Source of the DNA: an uncultured Clostridia bacterium
GTDB lineage: Bacteria > Bacillota > Clostridia > Christensenellales > Borkfalkiaceae
DNA length: 64,000 nt
NCBI GenBank assembly: GCA_944367565.1
Contig: CALVWR010000002.1
Coordinates: 1-64,000, forward strand
Reading direction: 5' to 3'
Position numbers and translations under genes: made by a program. A model generated the notes under the pieces. It made no database searches. It saw only the letters and a list, made by a program, of their open reading frames with translations, and was not told where the DNA came from. This document shows positions 57,238 to 64,000 of this stretch, in pieces (the first letter of the stretch is position 1; each line of letters begins with the position of its first letter).

Positions 57238-59895
57238 ATGAAATACGTTTACTTGTTCAGCGAAGGGAACGGCAAAATGCGCGAATTGTTAGGGGGCAAG
57301 GGGGCGAATCTTGCGGAAATGACGGGGCTCGGAATGCCCGTACCGCAAGGATTCACCATCACGACGGAGGCGTGTACGCAGTATTATAAAGACGGGGAAA
57401 AGATCAACGATGAGATCGCCGCGCAGGTCATGGAGTATATCGGCAAACTGGAGGAGATCACGGGCAAGAAATTCGGTTCATTGGAAAATCCTCTGCTCGT
57501 TTCGGTTCGGTCTGGGGCGAGGGCGTCGATGCCCGGCATGATGGATACCATTCTCAATCTGGGAATGAACGACGACGTGGCGGAACGTTTCGCCCAAAAG
57601 ACGGGCAACCGTCGGTTCGCATACGATTCTTACCGCCGTTTTATTCAGATGTATTCCGACGTCGTGATGGAAGTCGGAAAGAAATATTTTGAAACGCTCA
57701 TCGACGAAATGAAGGAAAAAAAGGGCGTGAAGCTCGATACCGAACTCGACGCCGACGATCTGAAAGAGCTTGCCGAGCAGTTCAAGGCGGAATATAAATC
57801 GAAAATCGGAAAGGATTTTCCGTCCGATCCCAAAGAACAGCTCATGGGGGCGATCAAAGCGGTGTTCCGTTCGTGGGACAACCCCCGCGCCATCTACTAT
57901 CGGCGCATGAACGACATTCCCGGCGATTGGGGAACGGCGGTCAACGTGCAGATGATGGTGTTCGGAAATATGGGCAACACGTCGGGGACGGGCGTGGCGT
58001 TTTCCCGCAATCCGTCCACGGGGGAAAAGGGACTTTACGGCGAATATCTCATGAACGCGCAGGGTGAAGACGTGGTTGCCGGGGTACGCACGCCGCAGCC
58101 CATCGAAATGCTCAGAAAGGACAATCCCGCCGTTTACGAACAGTTCAAAGACATCGTGGAAAAACTGGAAAAGCATTACCGCGATATGCAGGATATGGAA
58201 TTTACCATCGAGGAAGGAAAACTCTTCATGTTGCAGACGCGGAACGGCAAGCGTACGGCGGAGGCGGCGGTCAAGATCGCGTGCGATCTGGTGGACGAGG
58301 GGATGATCACCGAAAAAGAAGCGGTGCTGATGCTCGACGCAAAGCAGCTCGACGCGCTATTGCACCCGCAGTTCGACGCGGCGGCGCTGAAAAAGGCGAA
58401 ACCGCTTGCGACGGCGCTTCCGGCGTCACCGGGCGCGGCGTGCGGCAAGGTGGTGTTCACGGCGGAGGACGCCGTTTTCCGCGGACGCGATCTGAAGGAA
58501 AAAGTGGTGCTTGTCCGTCTGGAAACGTCGCCCGAGGACATCGAGGGGATGCACAGTGCGCAGGGGATCTTGACGGTGCGCGGCGGCATGACGTCGCACG
58601 CGGCGGTAGTTGCGCGCGGAATGGGCACCTGTTGCGTATCGGGTTGCGGCGCGATCGCGATCGACGAGGAGAACAAGACCTTCACGCTTGCGGGAAAGAC
58701 CTTCCGGGAAGGAGATTACATTTCGCTAGACGGATCCACGGGGAATATTTACGCAGGGGAGATTCCCACGGTTGCCGCAACGGTGTCGGGGGATTTCGGC
58801 AGGATCATGGAATGGGCGGACAAGTACCGTAAATTGCAGGTGAGGGCGAATGCGGATACTCCCAAGGACGCGAAGCAGGCGCGTGCTTTCGGTGCGGAAG
58901 GCATCGGGCTTTGCCGCACGGAGCATATGTTTTTCGAACCGGAACGCATTTTTGCCATGCGGGAAATGATCGTTTCCTCCACGGCAGCCCAGCGGGAAGC
59001 GGCGCTGGCGAAGTTACTGCCCATGCAGCAAGGCGATTTTGAAGCGCTTTACGAAGCGATGGAAGGCAGACCCGTCACCATACGGTTTCTGGATCCGCCG
59101 CTGCACGAATTTCTGCCCACGGCGGAAGTGGAGATCCACGCCCTTGCCAAGGAAATGGGAATGGAGGTTGCGGATCTCAAACAGATCATCGCCGGATTGC
59201 ACGAATTCAATCCGATGATGGGACACCGCGGCTGCCGTCTGGCGGTAACGTATCCGGAAATTGCGGCGATGCAGACAAAAGCCGTCATCGGCGCGGCGAT
59301 CAACGTGAAGAAACGCCATCCCGAATGGGATCTCGTTCCGGAGATCATGATCCCGCTTGTCGGAGAAGTGAAGGAACTCGCATACGTCAAGGGCATCGTC
59401 GACGAAACGGCGAAGAAGTGCATCGAAAAAAGCGGCGAAGAAGTGCATTATAAAGTCGGAACGATGATCGAGATTCCGCGCGCGGCGATCACGGCGGACG
59501 AGATCGCAAAGGAAGCGGAATTTTTCTCCTTCGGAACGAACGACCTGACGCAGATGACCTTCGGTTTCAGCCGCGACGACGCCGGCAAATTCCTCTCCGC
59601 ATATTACGAGAAGAAGATCTACGAAAGCGATCCGTTCTCGCGGCTCGACGTTGCGGGGGTGGGCAAATTCGTGAAGCTGGCGGCGGATCTCGGCAGAAAG
59701 ACCCGGCCCGACATCAAGCTCGGGATTTGCGGCGAACACGGCGGCGATCCGTCGACGATCGCGTTTTGTAACGAAATCGGGCTGACGTATGTATCCTGCT
59801 CGCCCTTCCGCGTCCCCGTGGCGCGCCTCGCCGCCGCGCAGGCCAACATCCGTTCGCAGCGCAGCGAAGCGAAGGCAGACGGGGAAAAACGTTAA
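57238..59895 (+). CDS. ppdK: Pyruvate, phosphate dikinase
   Basis: An 885-residue PPDK that interconverts pyruvate + ATP + Pi and phosphoenolpyruvate + AMP + PPi; in anaerobes it serves PPi-linked glycolysis. The ATP-grasp domain starts GGKGANLAEMTGLGMPVPQGFTI. The phosphorylated histidine is in GGMTSHAAVVARGMG (about H452). The PEP domain ends with LGICGEHGGDPSTIAFCNEIGLTYVSCSPFRVP, containing the catalytic Cys. Length is standard. CAGGAGGTTTGA precedes the ATG. Confidence 0.98.
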   Translation: MKYVYLFSEGNGKMRELLGGKGANLAEMTGLGMPVPQGFTITTEACTQYYKDGEKINDEIAAQVMEYIGKLEEITGKKFGSLENPLLVSVRSGARASMPGMMDTILNLGMNDDVAERFAQKTGNRRFAYDSYRRFIQMYSDVVMEVGKKYFETLIDEMKEKKGVKLDTELDADDLKELAEQFKAEYKSKIGKDFPSDPKEQLMGAIKAVFRSWDNPRAIYYRRMNDIPGDWGTAVNVQMMVFGNMGNTSGTGVAFSRNPSTGEKGLYGEYLMNAQGEDVVAGVRTPQPIEMLRKDNPAVYEQFKDIVEKLEKHYRDMQDMEFTIEEGKLFMLQTRNGKRTAEAAVKIACDLVDEGMITEKEAVLMLDAKQLDALLHPQFDAAALKKAKPLATALPASPGAACGKVVFTAEDAVFRGRDLKEKVVLVRLETSPEDIEGMHSAQGILTVRGGMTSHAAVVARGMGTCCVSGCGAIAIDEENKTFTLAGKTFREGDYISLDGSTGNIYAGEIPTVAATVSGDFGRIMEWADKYRKLQVRANADTPKDAKQARAFGAEGIGLCRTEHMFFEPERIFAMREMIVSSTAAQREAALAKLLPMQQGDFEALYEAMEGRPVTIRFLDPPLHEFLPTAEVEIHALAKEMGMEVADLKQIIAGLHEFNPMMGHRGCRLAVTYPEIAAMQTKAVIGAAINVKKRHPEWDLVPEIMIPLVGEVKELAYVKGIVDETAKKCIEKSGEEVHYKVGTMIEIPRAAITADEIAKEAEFFSFGTNDLTQMTFGFSRDDAGKFLSAYYEKKIYESDPFSRLDVAGVGKFVKLAADLGRKTRPDIKLGICGEHGGDPSTIAFCNEIGLTYVSCSPFRVPVARLAAAQANIRSQRSEAKADGEKR

Positions 59896-59964
59896 ATCGT
59901 TCTAAACGCTTTCCTTGCGGAAGGCGTCAGAATAAAAGGAAAAGAAAAAAAGGAGTAAAGCAGT

Positions 59965-60753
59965 ATGGACCTCAAATTGAAGGACAAAGTAGTTTTGGTA
60001 ACGGGCGGAACCGGAGGAATCGGGAACGCCATTGTCAAAGGATTTCTCAACGAGGGAGCGAAGGTTGCGTTTTCTTCCACAAGTCAGGCGAAAATCGACG
60101 CGTTCCTTCCCACCCTCGGAGCGGGCGCAGATCGCGTAGCCGGTTTCGTTGCCGATATGAACAGGGAAGAGGATATCAGAAATTTCGTCGAAGGCGCAAA
60201 AGCGCACTTCGGAACGATCGATATCGTCGTTCCCAACGCCGGGTATGAAGGCAAGGCGCATCCCGTACAGGATATGACGCTGGATCTCTTCGAGCAAACG
60301 TATATGCTGAACGTGTTTTCGGTGATGCTTACCATCAAGTATGCCGCGCCGACGCTGATCGATAAAAAATCCGGCGCGGTCGTCGTCGTCGCGTCGGCGG
60401 CGGCGTATGAGCCGACTGCCGGCAACAGCGCGTATGTTTCTTCCAAGTATGCGGTGGCGGGGCTCACCAAATGCATCGCTTTGGAACTCGGACCCGTCGG
60501 CGTACACGTCAATTATGTCTGCCCGGGACCGGTAGATACCCCGATGATGCTCCGCATCGAAAAGGATTTCTTCGGGGATTCCATGACGCACGAGCAGGCG
60601 ATGGCGATGCTTGCCGGCACATATGCCATGGACAAGCGGTATGCCAAGCCCGAAGAGGTGGCAAACGCCGTTTTGTATCTTGCGTCGGAAGTTTCCTCTC
60701 ATACGGCAGGCATGGGGATGCATGTGGATTCCAAAGTCGCCGCACCCAACTGA
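59965..60753 (+). CDS. Short-chain dehydrogenase/reductase
   Basis: A 262-residue classical SDR, NAD(P)-dependent. The cofactor loop is VTGGTGGIGNAI (about 13-24), with NAGYEG, the catalytic Ser in VVVASAAAYE and Tyr/Lys in YVSSKYAVAG. It ends with an unusual GMHVDSKVAAPN in place of the typical GQ-x-hydrophobic-x-VDGG. Substrate unknown. AAAGGAGTAAAGCAGT precedes the ATG; it lies 69 bp after ppdK and ends at a terminator. Confidence 0.9.
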   Translation: MDLKLKDKVVLVTGGTGGIGNAIVKGFLNEGAKVAFSSTSQAKIDAFLPTLGAGADRVAGFVADMNREEDIRNFVEGAKAHFGTIDIVVPNAGYEGKAHPVQDMTLDLFEQTYMLNVFSVMLTIKYAAPTLIDKKSGAVVVVASAAAYEPTAGNSAYVSSKYAVAGLTKCIALELGPVGVHVNYVCPGPVDTPMMLRIEKDFFGDSMTHEQAMAMLAGTYAMDKRYAKPEEVANAVLYLASEVSSHTAGMGMHVDSKVAAPN

Positions 60754-60831
60754 TCGGAAGGGCGTGCGCCGCGGACGGATGTTTTTATCGTAAGCCGGGG
60801 CGGCGGTGCGGCAGATCGGAGCGGAAAAAGG

Positions 60832-60866
60832 CGGGATTGTCCGAATACGGACAATCCCCTTTTTTA
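60832..60866 (+). terminator. Terminator of the SDR gene
   Basis: GGGATTGTCCG/CGGACAATCCC stem with an AATA loop, followed by CTTTTTT. Confidence 0.92.
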
Positions 60867-60899
60867 CGGAAGGGCAAACGGCAAAAAAATCGCCGGAAA

Positions 60900-60941
60900 T
60901 GTGACTTTATCACAGAAAAAAACGTTCTTCGGGAGTATAAT
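60900..60941 (+). promoter_or_regulatory. Activator-type promoter of the thioredoxin operon with CRP-like dyad
   Basis: TGTGA-CTTTA-TCACA (60900-60914) is a CRP-like dyad with a 5-bp centre. A -10 box TATAAT lies at 60936-60941, and the -35 position (60913-60918) is poor. The dyad centre is about 41 bp before the predicted start, the place of a class II activator site. Confidence 0.6.
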
Positions 60942-60972
60942 GGGAACGGAAAAGAAAAGGAGGGCATGAAAT

Positions 60973-61284
60973 ATGTCGACGATAAAAATTACGAAAAACA
61001 ATTTTGCGGATGAAGTTATCAACTCGGAAAAACCCGTATTGCTGGATTTTTGGGCAGCTTGGTGCGGGCCTTGCCGTATGGTAGCGCCCGTTCTGGACGA
61101 AATCGCAAGCGAGAGAAGCGACCTCAAGGTCGGAAAGATCAATGTGGACGAAGAAAACGAGCTCGCGGAAAAATTCGGCGTTATGAGCATTCCCACTCTT
61201 GTTGCGATCAAGGACGGCAAGATCGTCAGGCAAGCCGTCGGCGTGAGGCCGAAAGAACAGATTCTCGATTTGTTCAGGGAATAA
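60973..61284 (+). CDS. trxA: Thioredoxin
   Basis: A 103-residue thioredoxin with the active site WCGPC in LLDFWAAWCGPCRMVAPVLDEIA, the cis-Pro in MSIPTLVAIKDG and the usual ending. It reduces protein disulfides in the cytoplasm. AAGGAGGGCATGAAAT precedes the ATG. It is followed after 4 bp by a rhodanese gene and then a CoA-disulfide-reductase-like gene: a thiol/sulfane-sulfur handling operon. Confidence 0.96.
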   Translation: MSTIKITKNNFADEVINSEKPVLLDFWAAWCGPCRMVAPVLDEIASERSDLKVGKINVDEENELAEKFGVMSIPTLVAIKDGKIVRQAVGVRPKEQILDLFRE

Positions 61285-61288
61285 GATC

Positions 61289-61612
61289 ATGAGTATTTTG
61301 AATATTTTCAGGACAAAGGACATAAACCGCGGGATCGAAGAATATAAAACGGTAAAAGGCGCGGTGCTGCTGGACGTGAGAACGCCGGGGGAATATGCGG
61401 AAGGGCATATAGAAAACAGCGTCAACATTCCCTTGCAGAGCATTGCAGAAGCGGAAAAGCTCATAGCGAGCAAAACGGTGCCGATTTTCGTGTATTGCAT
61501 GAGCGGCGCGCGCAGTTCGCAGGCCGCGGGGATTCTGAAAAGAATGGGATATACCGATGTCAACGATATCGGCGGGATTCTGTCATATAAAGGAGCGATC
61601 GTAAGAGAATGA
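61289..61612 (+). CDS. Rhodanese-domain protein
   Basis: A 107-residue single rhodanese domain, a sulfur transferase. LLDVRTPGEYAEGHIENSVNIPL is the substrate-binding half; the active Cys lies in the loop YCMSGARSSQA, and GGILSYKGAIV ends the fold. It starts 4 bp after trxA and ends in an ATGA overlap with the next gene. No signal peptide, so cytoplasmic. Confidence 0.94.
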   Translation: MSILNIFRTKDINRGIEEYKTVKGAVLLDVRTPGEYAEGHIENSVNIPLQSIAEAEKLIASKTVPIFVYCMSGARSSQAAGILKRMGYTDVNDIGGILSYKGAIVRE

Positions 61613-63318
61613 AAGTAGTCATCGTGGGCGGCGTTGCGGGCGGCGCAACGGCGGCCGCAAGGATCAGAAGATTAAACGAGCAGGCTGAAATTGTCGTTTT
61701 CGAACGTTCCGGTTACATTTCCTATGCAAATTGCGGACTGCCGTATTATATCGGCGGCGTTATCGAAGATAAAGAGGAACTGACGTTACAGACGCCCGAA
61801 AGTTTTTACAACAGGTTCAGAATCGAGGTGAAGGTATTCCATGAAGTGATCGGCATCGATCCGCCGGACAAGACCGTCACCGTCAGAAACTTAAAAACGG
61901 GAGAGGTATTTGAAGAAAAATACGATAAACTTCTCCTTTCTCCCGGCGCCAGACCGTTTATGCCCGATCTGAAAGGTTCAAACAGCGATAAGATCTTTAC
62001 TCTCCGCACGGTGGAAGATACCTTTCGCATCAGGGATGCCGTCGACGTCCGCAAACCGAAATCGGCGGTCATCGCGGGCGGCGGTTTTATCGGGCTGGAA
62101 GTTGCGGAAAATCTGATCGGTCGGGGCATAAAGGTCACGATTTTACAGAGCGCAAAGCAGCTTATGAACCCCTTTGACGCGGATATGGCGTCCTTGATCC
62201 ATGCGGAAGCGAGAAAACACGGGATCACGCTTCTGCTCGGTCATTCGGTTACGGGGTTTGAGGAGCGGGACGATAAAATTTCGGTCTTTGCGGAAGGAAC
62301 AAATCCGCTACTGACCGATATGGTGATTCTGGCAATCGGGGTAACGCCGGAAAACGCGCTTGCAAAGGCGGCGGGGTTGAAACTCGGCATCAAGGGAAGC
62401 ATCGTCGTCAACGAAAAAATGGAAACGTCCGTAAAGGACATTTATGCCGTGGGGGACGCCGTACAGGTAAAACATTTCGTAACGGGAAAGGACAGCCTGA
62501 TCGCCCTTGCGGGGCCGGCGAACAAACAGGGCAGGATCGCCGCGGACAATATCTGCGGCGGCAACAGCGTTTATAAGGGGAGCCAGGGCAGTTCGATCAT
62601 CAAAATTTTCGATCTGACGGCTGCAAGCACGGGGATCAGCGAAGCCGCGGCAAGACAAAACGGCATCGACTGCGACAAGGTCGTTCTTTCGCCCATGAAT
62701 CATGCTGGATACTATCCGGGCGGCAAGACCATGACGATGAAAGTGGTGTTTGAAAAGGGGACGTATAAACTTCTCGGCGCACAGATCATCGGATACGACG
62801 GAGTGGATAAACGGATCGACGTGCTCGCAACGGCCATTCGCGCAAATCTGAGCGCAATCGATCTGAAAGATCTCGATCTCGCCTACGCGCCGCCCTATTC
62901 TTCGGCAAAAGATCCCGTGAATATGGCGGGATTCATGATAGAAAACATCGCCAACGGTCTGGTGAAGCAATGGTTTGTCGAGGACGAACCCGCGTTGCCC
63001 CGCGACGGAAGCGTCAACCTTCTCGATACGAGAACGGCACGGGAATATGCCGGAGGACACGTCGACGGATTCATCAATATCCCCGTGGACGAACTCCGCG
63101 AAAGATTGAGCGAACTCGATCAAAGCAAGCCCGTATATGTGATTTGTCAGAGCGGTCTGAGAAGTTACATCGCGACGCGGATTTTATGCGGATACGGGTT
63201 TCAATGTTACAATTTTGCGGGCGGATACCGGTTTTTCGAGGCGGTCAGAAAAGATCGCTGTCTGATCGAGAAAACGACGGATTGCGGCATGGACGATCTG
63301 AAAACAAAAAAGCGTTGA
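61609..63318 (+). CDS. CoA-disulfide reductase-like flavoprotein with C-terminal rhodanese
   Basis: A 569-residue CoADR-Rhd protein. FAD loop VVIVGGVAGGATAAARIRRL at the start; the single redox Cys (about C43) is in SYANCGLPYYIGG; NAD loop VIAGGGFIGLEVAENL (about 146-161); dimerisation domain to about 450. A C-terminal rhodanese domain has VNLLDTRTAREYAGGHVDG and active Cys in VICQSGLRS. Such proteins reduce CoA disulfide, CoA persulfide or polysulfide with NAD(P)H. Coupled to the rhodanese gene by ATGA. Confidence 0.92.
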   Translation: MKVVIVGGVAGGATAAARIRRLNEQAEIVVFERSGYISYANCGLPYYIGGVIEDKEELTLQTPESFYNRFRIEVKVFHEVIGIDPPDKTVTVRNLKTGEVFEEKYDKLLLSPGARPFMPDLKGSNSDKIFTLRTVEDTFRIRDAVDVRKPKSAVIAGGGFIGLEVAENLIGRGIKVTILQSAKQLMNPFDADMASLIHAEARKHGITLLLGHSVTGFEERDDKISVFAEGTNPLLTDMVILAIGVTPENALAKAAGLKLGIKGSIVVNEKMETSVKDIYAVGDAVQVKHFVTGKDSLIALAGPANKQGRIAADNICGGNSVYKGSQGSSIIKIFDLTAASTGISEAAARQNGIDCDKVVLSPMNHAGYYPGGKTMTMKVVFEKGTYKLLGAQIIGYDGVDKRIDVLATAIRANLSAIDLKDLDLAYAPPYSSAKDPVNMAGFMIENIANGLVKQWFVEDEPALPRDGSVNLLDTRTAREYAGGHVDGFINIPVDELRERLSELDQSKPVYVICQSGLRSYIATRILCGYGFQCYNFAGGYRFFEAVRKDRCLIEKTTDCGMDDLKTKKR

Positions 63319-63344
63319 GAACCTTTCTTCTCAACGTTTTTTTT
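63313..63344. terminator. Bidirectional terminator between the sulfur operon and the Crp/Fnr gene
   Basis: CGTTGAGAA/TTCTCAACG stem with T-run on the plus strand and a T-rich run on the minus strand. Confidence 0.85.
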
Positions 63345-63354
63345 GTGCGCGGTT

Positions 63355-64000
63355 TTATTTTTCCGCAATTTTTGCAAGTTTTTGTCTGTCTGTAATCGTG
63401 ATGGCGCCGCGCGACAAGGAAACCATCCCTTCGCTCTGGAAATATTTCAGCATCCGCGTTACCACCTCTCTCGGACTCCCCAGATGATTGCCGATCGCTT
63501 CATGGGTGATCTGCAACGATGCGCTGTTTTCAATATCGCTTTGCTCCAATAAAAAAGCGGAAAGCCTGGCGTCAAAACTTTTCCACATGATCTGGTCAAG
63601 CAGCCACATCACATCGGTAAAACGGCTGGAGAGAAGCTCGCTCGTAAAGTTGGAAAGCGGCGCCGATTCCGTCATTACGCCCTTATAAATTTCGGCGGGA
63701 ATAAATAAGGCGTCGGTGTCCTTCTGCGCTTCGATCGTCAGATCAAACTGAATACTTTTCAAAATGCACGACGCCGATAAAAGGCAGATATCCCTTTCAA
63801 ACAGTCGGTAAATGGTAATTTCCCTTCCGCCGTCGGAAATGGTGTAAACCCGTATTTCGCCGCTTAATACGACAAACAACCCGTTGCAATCGTCGCTTCC
63901 GTTGTGGATGATCGTCCCTTTCCTGATTTTTTTACGGATAACGGAAGATGCAAGCGTATTACGCTGCGTGTCCGTCAGTTTATTCCAGACGGGCAGATAA
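63355..64000 (-). CDS. Crp/Fnr family transcriptional regulator (5' end outside window)
   Basis: A partial gene; the frame continues to the window edge, adding YLPVWNKLTDTQRNTLASSV and more beyond the TTG at 63879, which is not a start. The cyclic-nucleotide-like sensor domain (GLFVVLSGEIRVY, DGGREITIYRLFERDICL) precedes a helix-turn-helix, ITHEAIGNHLGSPREVVTRMLKYFQ, whose R-E-x3-R pattern matches CRP's TGTGA-reading helix. It converges on the thioredoxin/rhodanese/CoADR operon, whose promoter carries a TGTGA dyad. No FNR-type Cys cluster is visible in the part seen. Confidence 0.9.
   Translation of the reverse strand, partial: YLPVWNKLTDTQRNTLASSVIRKKIRKGTIIHNGSDDCNGLFVVLSGEIRVYTISDGGREITIYRLFERDICLLSASCILKSIQFDLTIEAQKDTDALFIPAEIYKGVMTESAPLSNFTSELLSSRFTDVMWLLDQIMWKSFDARLSAFLLEQSDIENSASLQITHEAIGNHLGSPREVVTRMLKYFQSEGMVSLSRGAITITDRQKLAKIAEK

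Overview
The window looks like chromosomal DNA from an anaerobic, Gram-positive, spore-lineage member of the Clostridia (Bacillota). The reasons are AGGAGG-type ribosome sites, the order ecfA1-ecfA2-ecfT-truA-rplM-rpsI, the sporulation-associated block yqfC-yqfD-phoH-pgpH-ybeY-era-yqzL-recO, spo0A, a sipL-like gene, veg, and anaerobic metabolism (pyruvate:ferredoxin oxidoreductase, pyruvate phosphate dikinase, rubrerythrin). An uncultured gut lineage is plausible, but the species cannot be named from sequence reading alone. I see no rRNA, tRNA, CRISPR array, prophage or intact insertion sequence.

Layout. 0.1-6.4 kb (minus strand): radC, gltX and a sensor kinase/response regulator pair, then a GH78 rhamnosidase behind a terminator. 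6.5-9.6 kb (plus): M20 dipeptidase, a ProB-like kinase, rubrerythrin and two overlapping tiny ORFs. 9.7-14.1 kb (minus): dnaN, rpmH, rnpA, yidD, yidC and khpB, the classic origin-proximal set. 14.1-14.45 kb: a probable oriC with DnaA boxes but no adjacent dnaA. 14.45-15.6 kb (plus): rsmG and a SLOG/YpsA-like gene. 15.4-19.8 kb (minus): an ECF sigma factor, membrane anti-sigma-like protein and VWA lipoprotein, plus an AT-rich membrane-anchored protein whose reading frame runs through a terminator. 19.9-21.4 kb (plus): a well-defined structured RNA gene (promoter, long hairpin, terminator) followed by an AT-rich two-gene island of unknown function. 21.5-25.0 kb: PFOR. 25.2-29.6 kb: ECF transporter module, truA and ribosomal proteins L13/S9 with an L13-type leader. 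29.7-34.8 kb: lipoprotein, a 113-bp tandem repeat, spo0A, a zinc-ribbon/acidic protein and veg. 35.1-41.7 kb: sipL-like, ispE, a decayed RHS fragment, tkt and proS. 41.7-48.7 kb: membrane proteins, mnmE, a LysR regulator, uppP, mscL and mgtE. 49-60.8 kb: aconitase-like hydratase, the yqfC-to-recO operon, ppdK and an SDR. 61-64 kb: thioredoxin, rhodanese and CoA-disulfide-reductase-like genes, facing a Crp/Fnr regulator cut by the window edge.

The most interesting points are: (1) the autonomous, 6S-like structured RNA at about 19.95-20.16 kb; (2) a Spo0A whose phosphoacceptor Asp56 is Glu and whose acidic pocket is degraded, while the DNA-binding domain is intact; (3) an origin-like region between dnaN and rsmG without dnaA; (4) a CRP-like dyad placed as a class II activator site before the thioredoxin operon; (5) the 113-bp tandem repeats upstream of spo0A; and (6) possible leaderless starts for rsmG and radC. 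Most genes start where ATGA or short-spacing coupling to the upstream gene fits best; many longer frames were trimmed on that basis.
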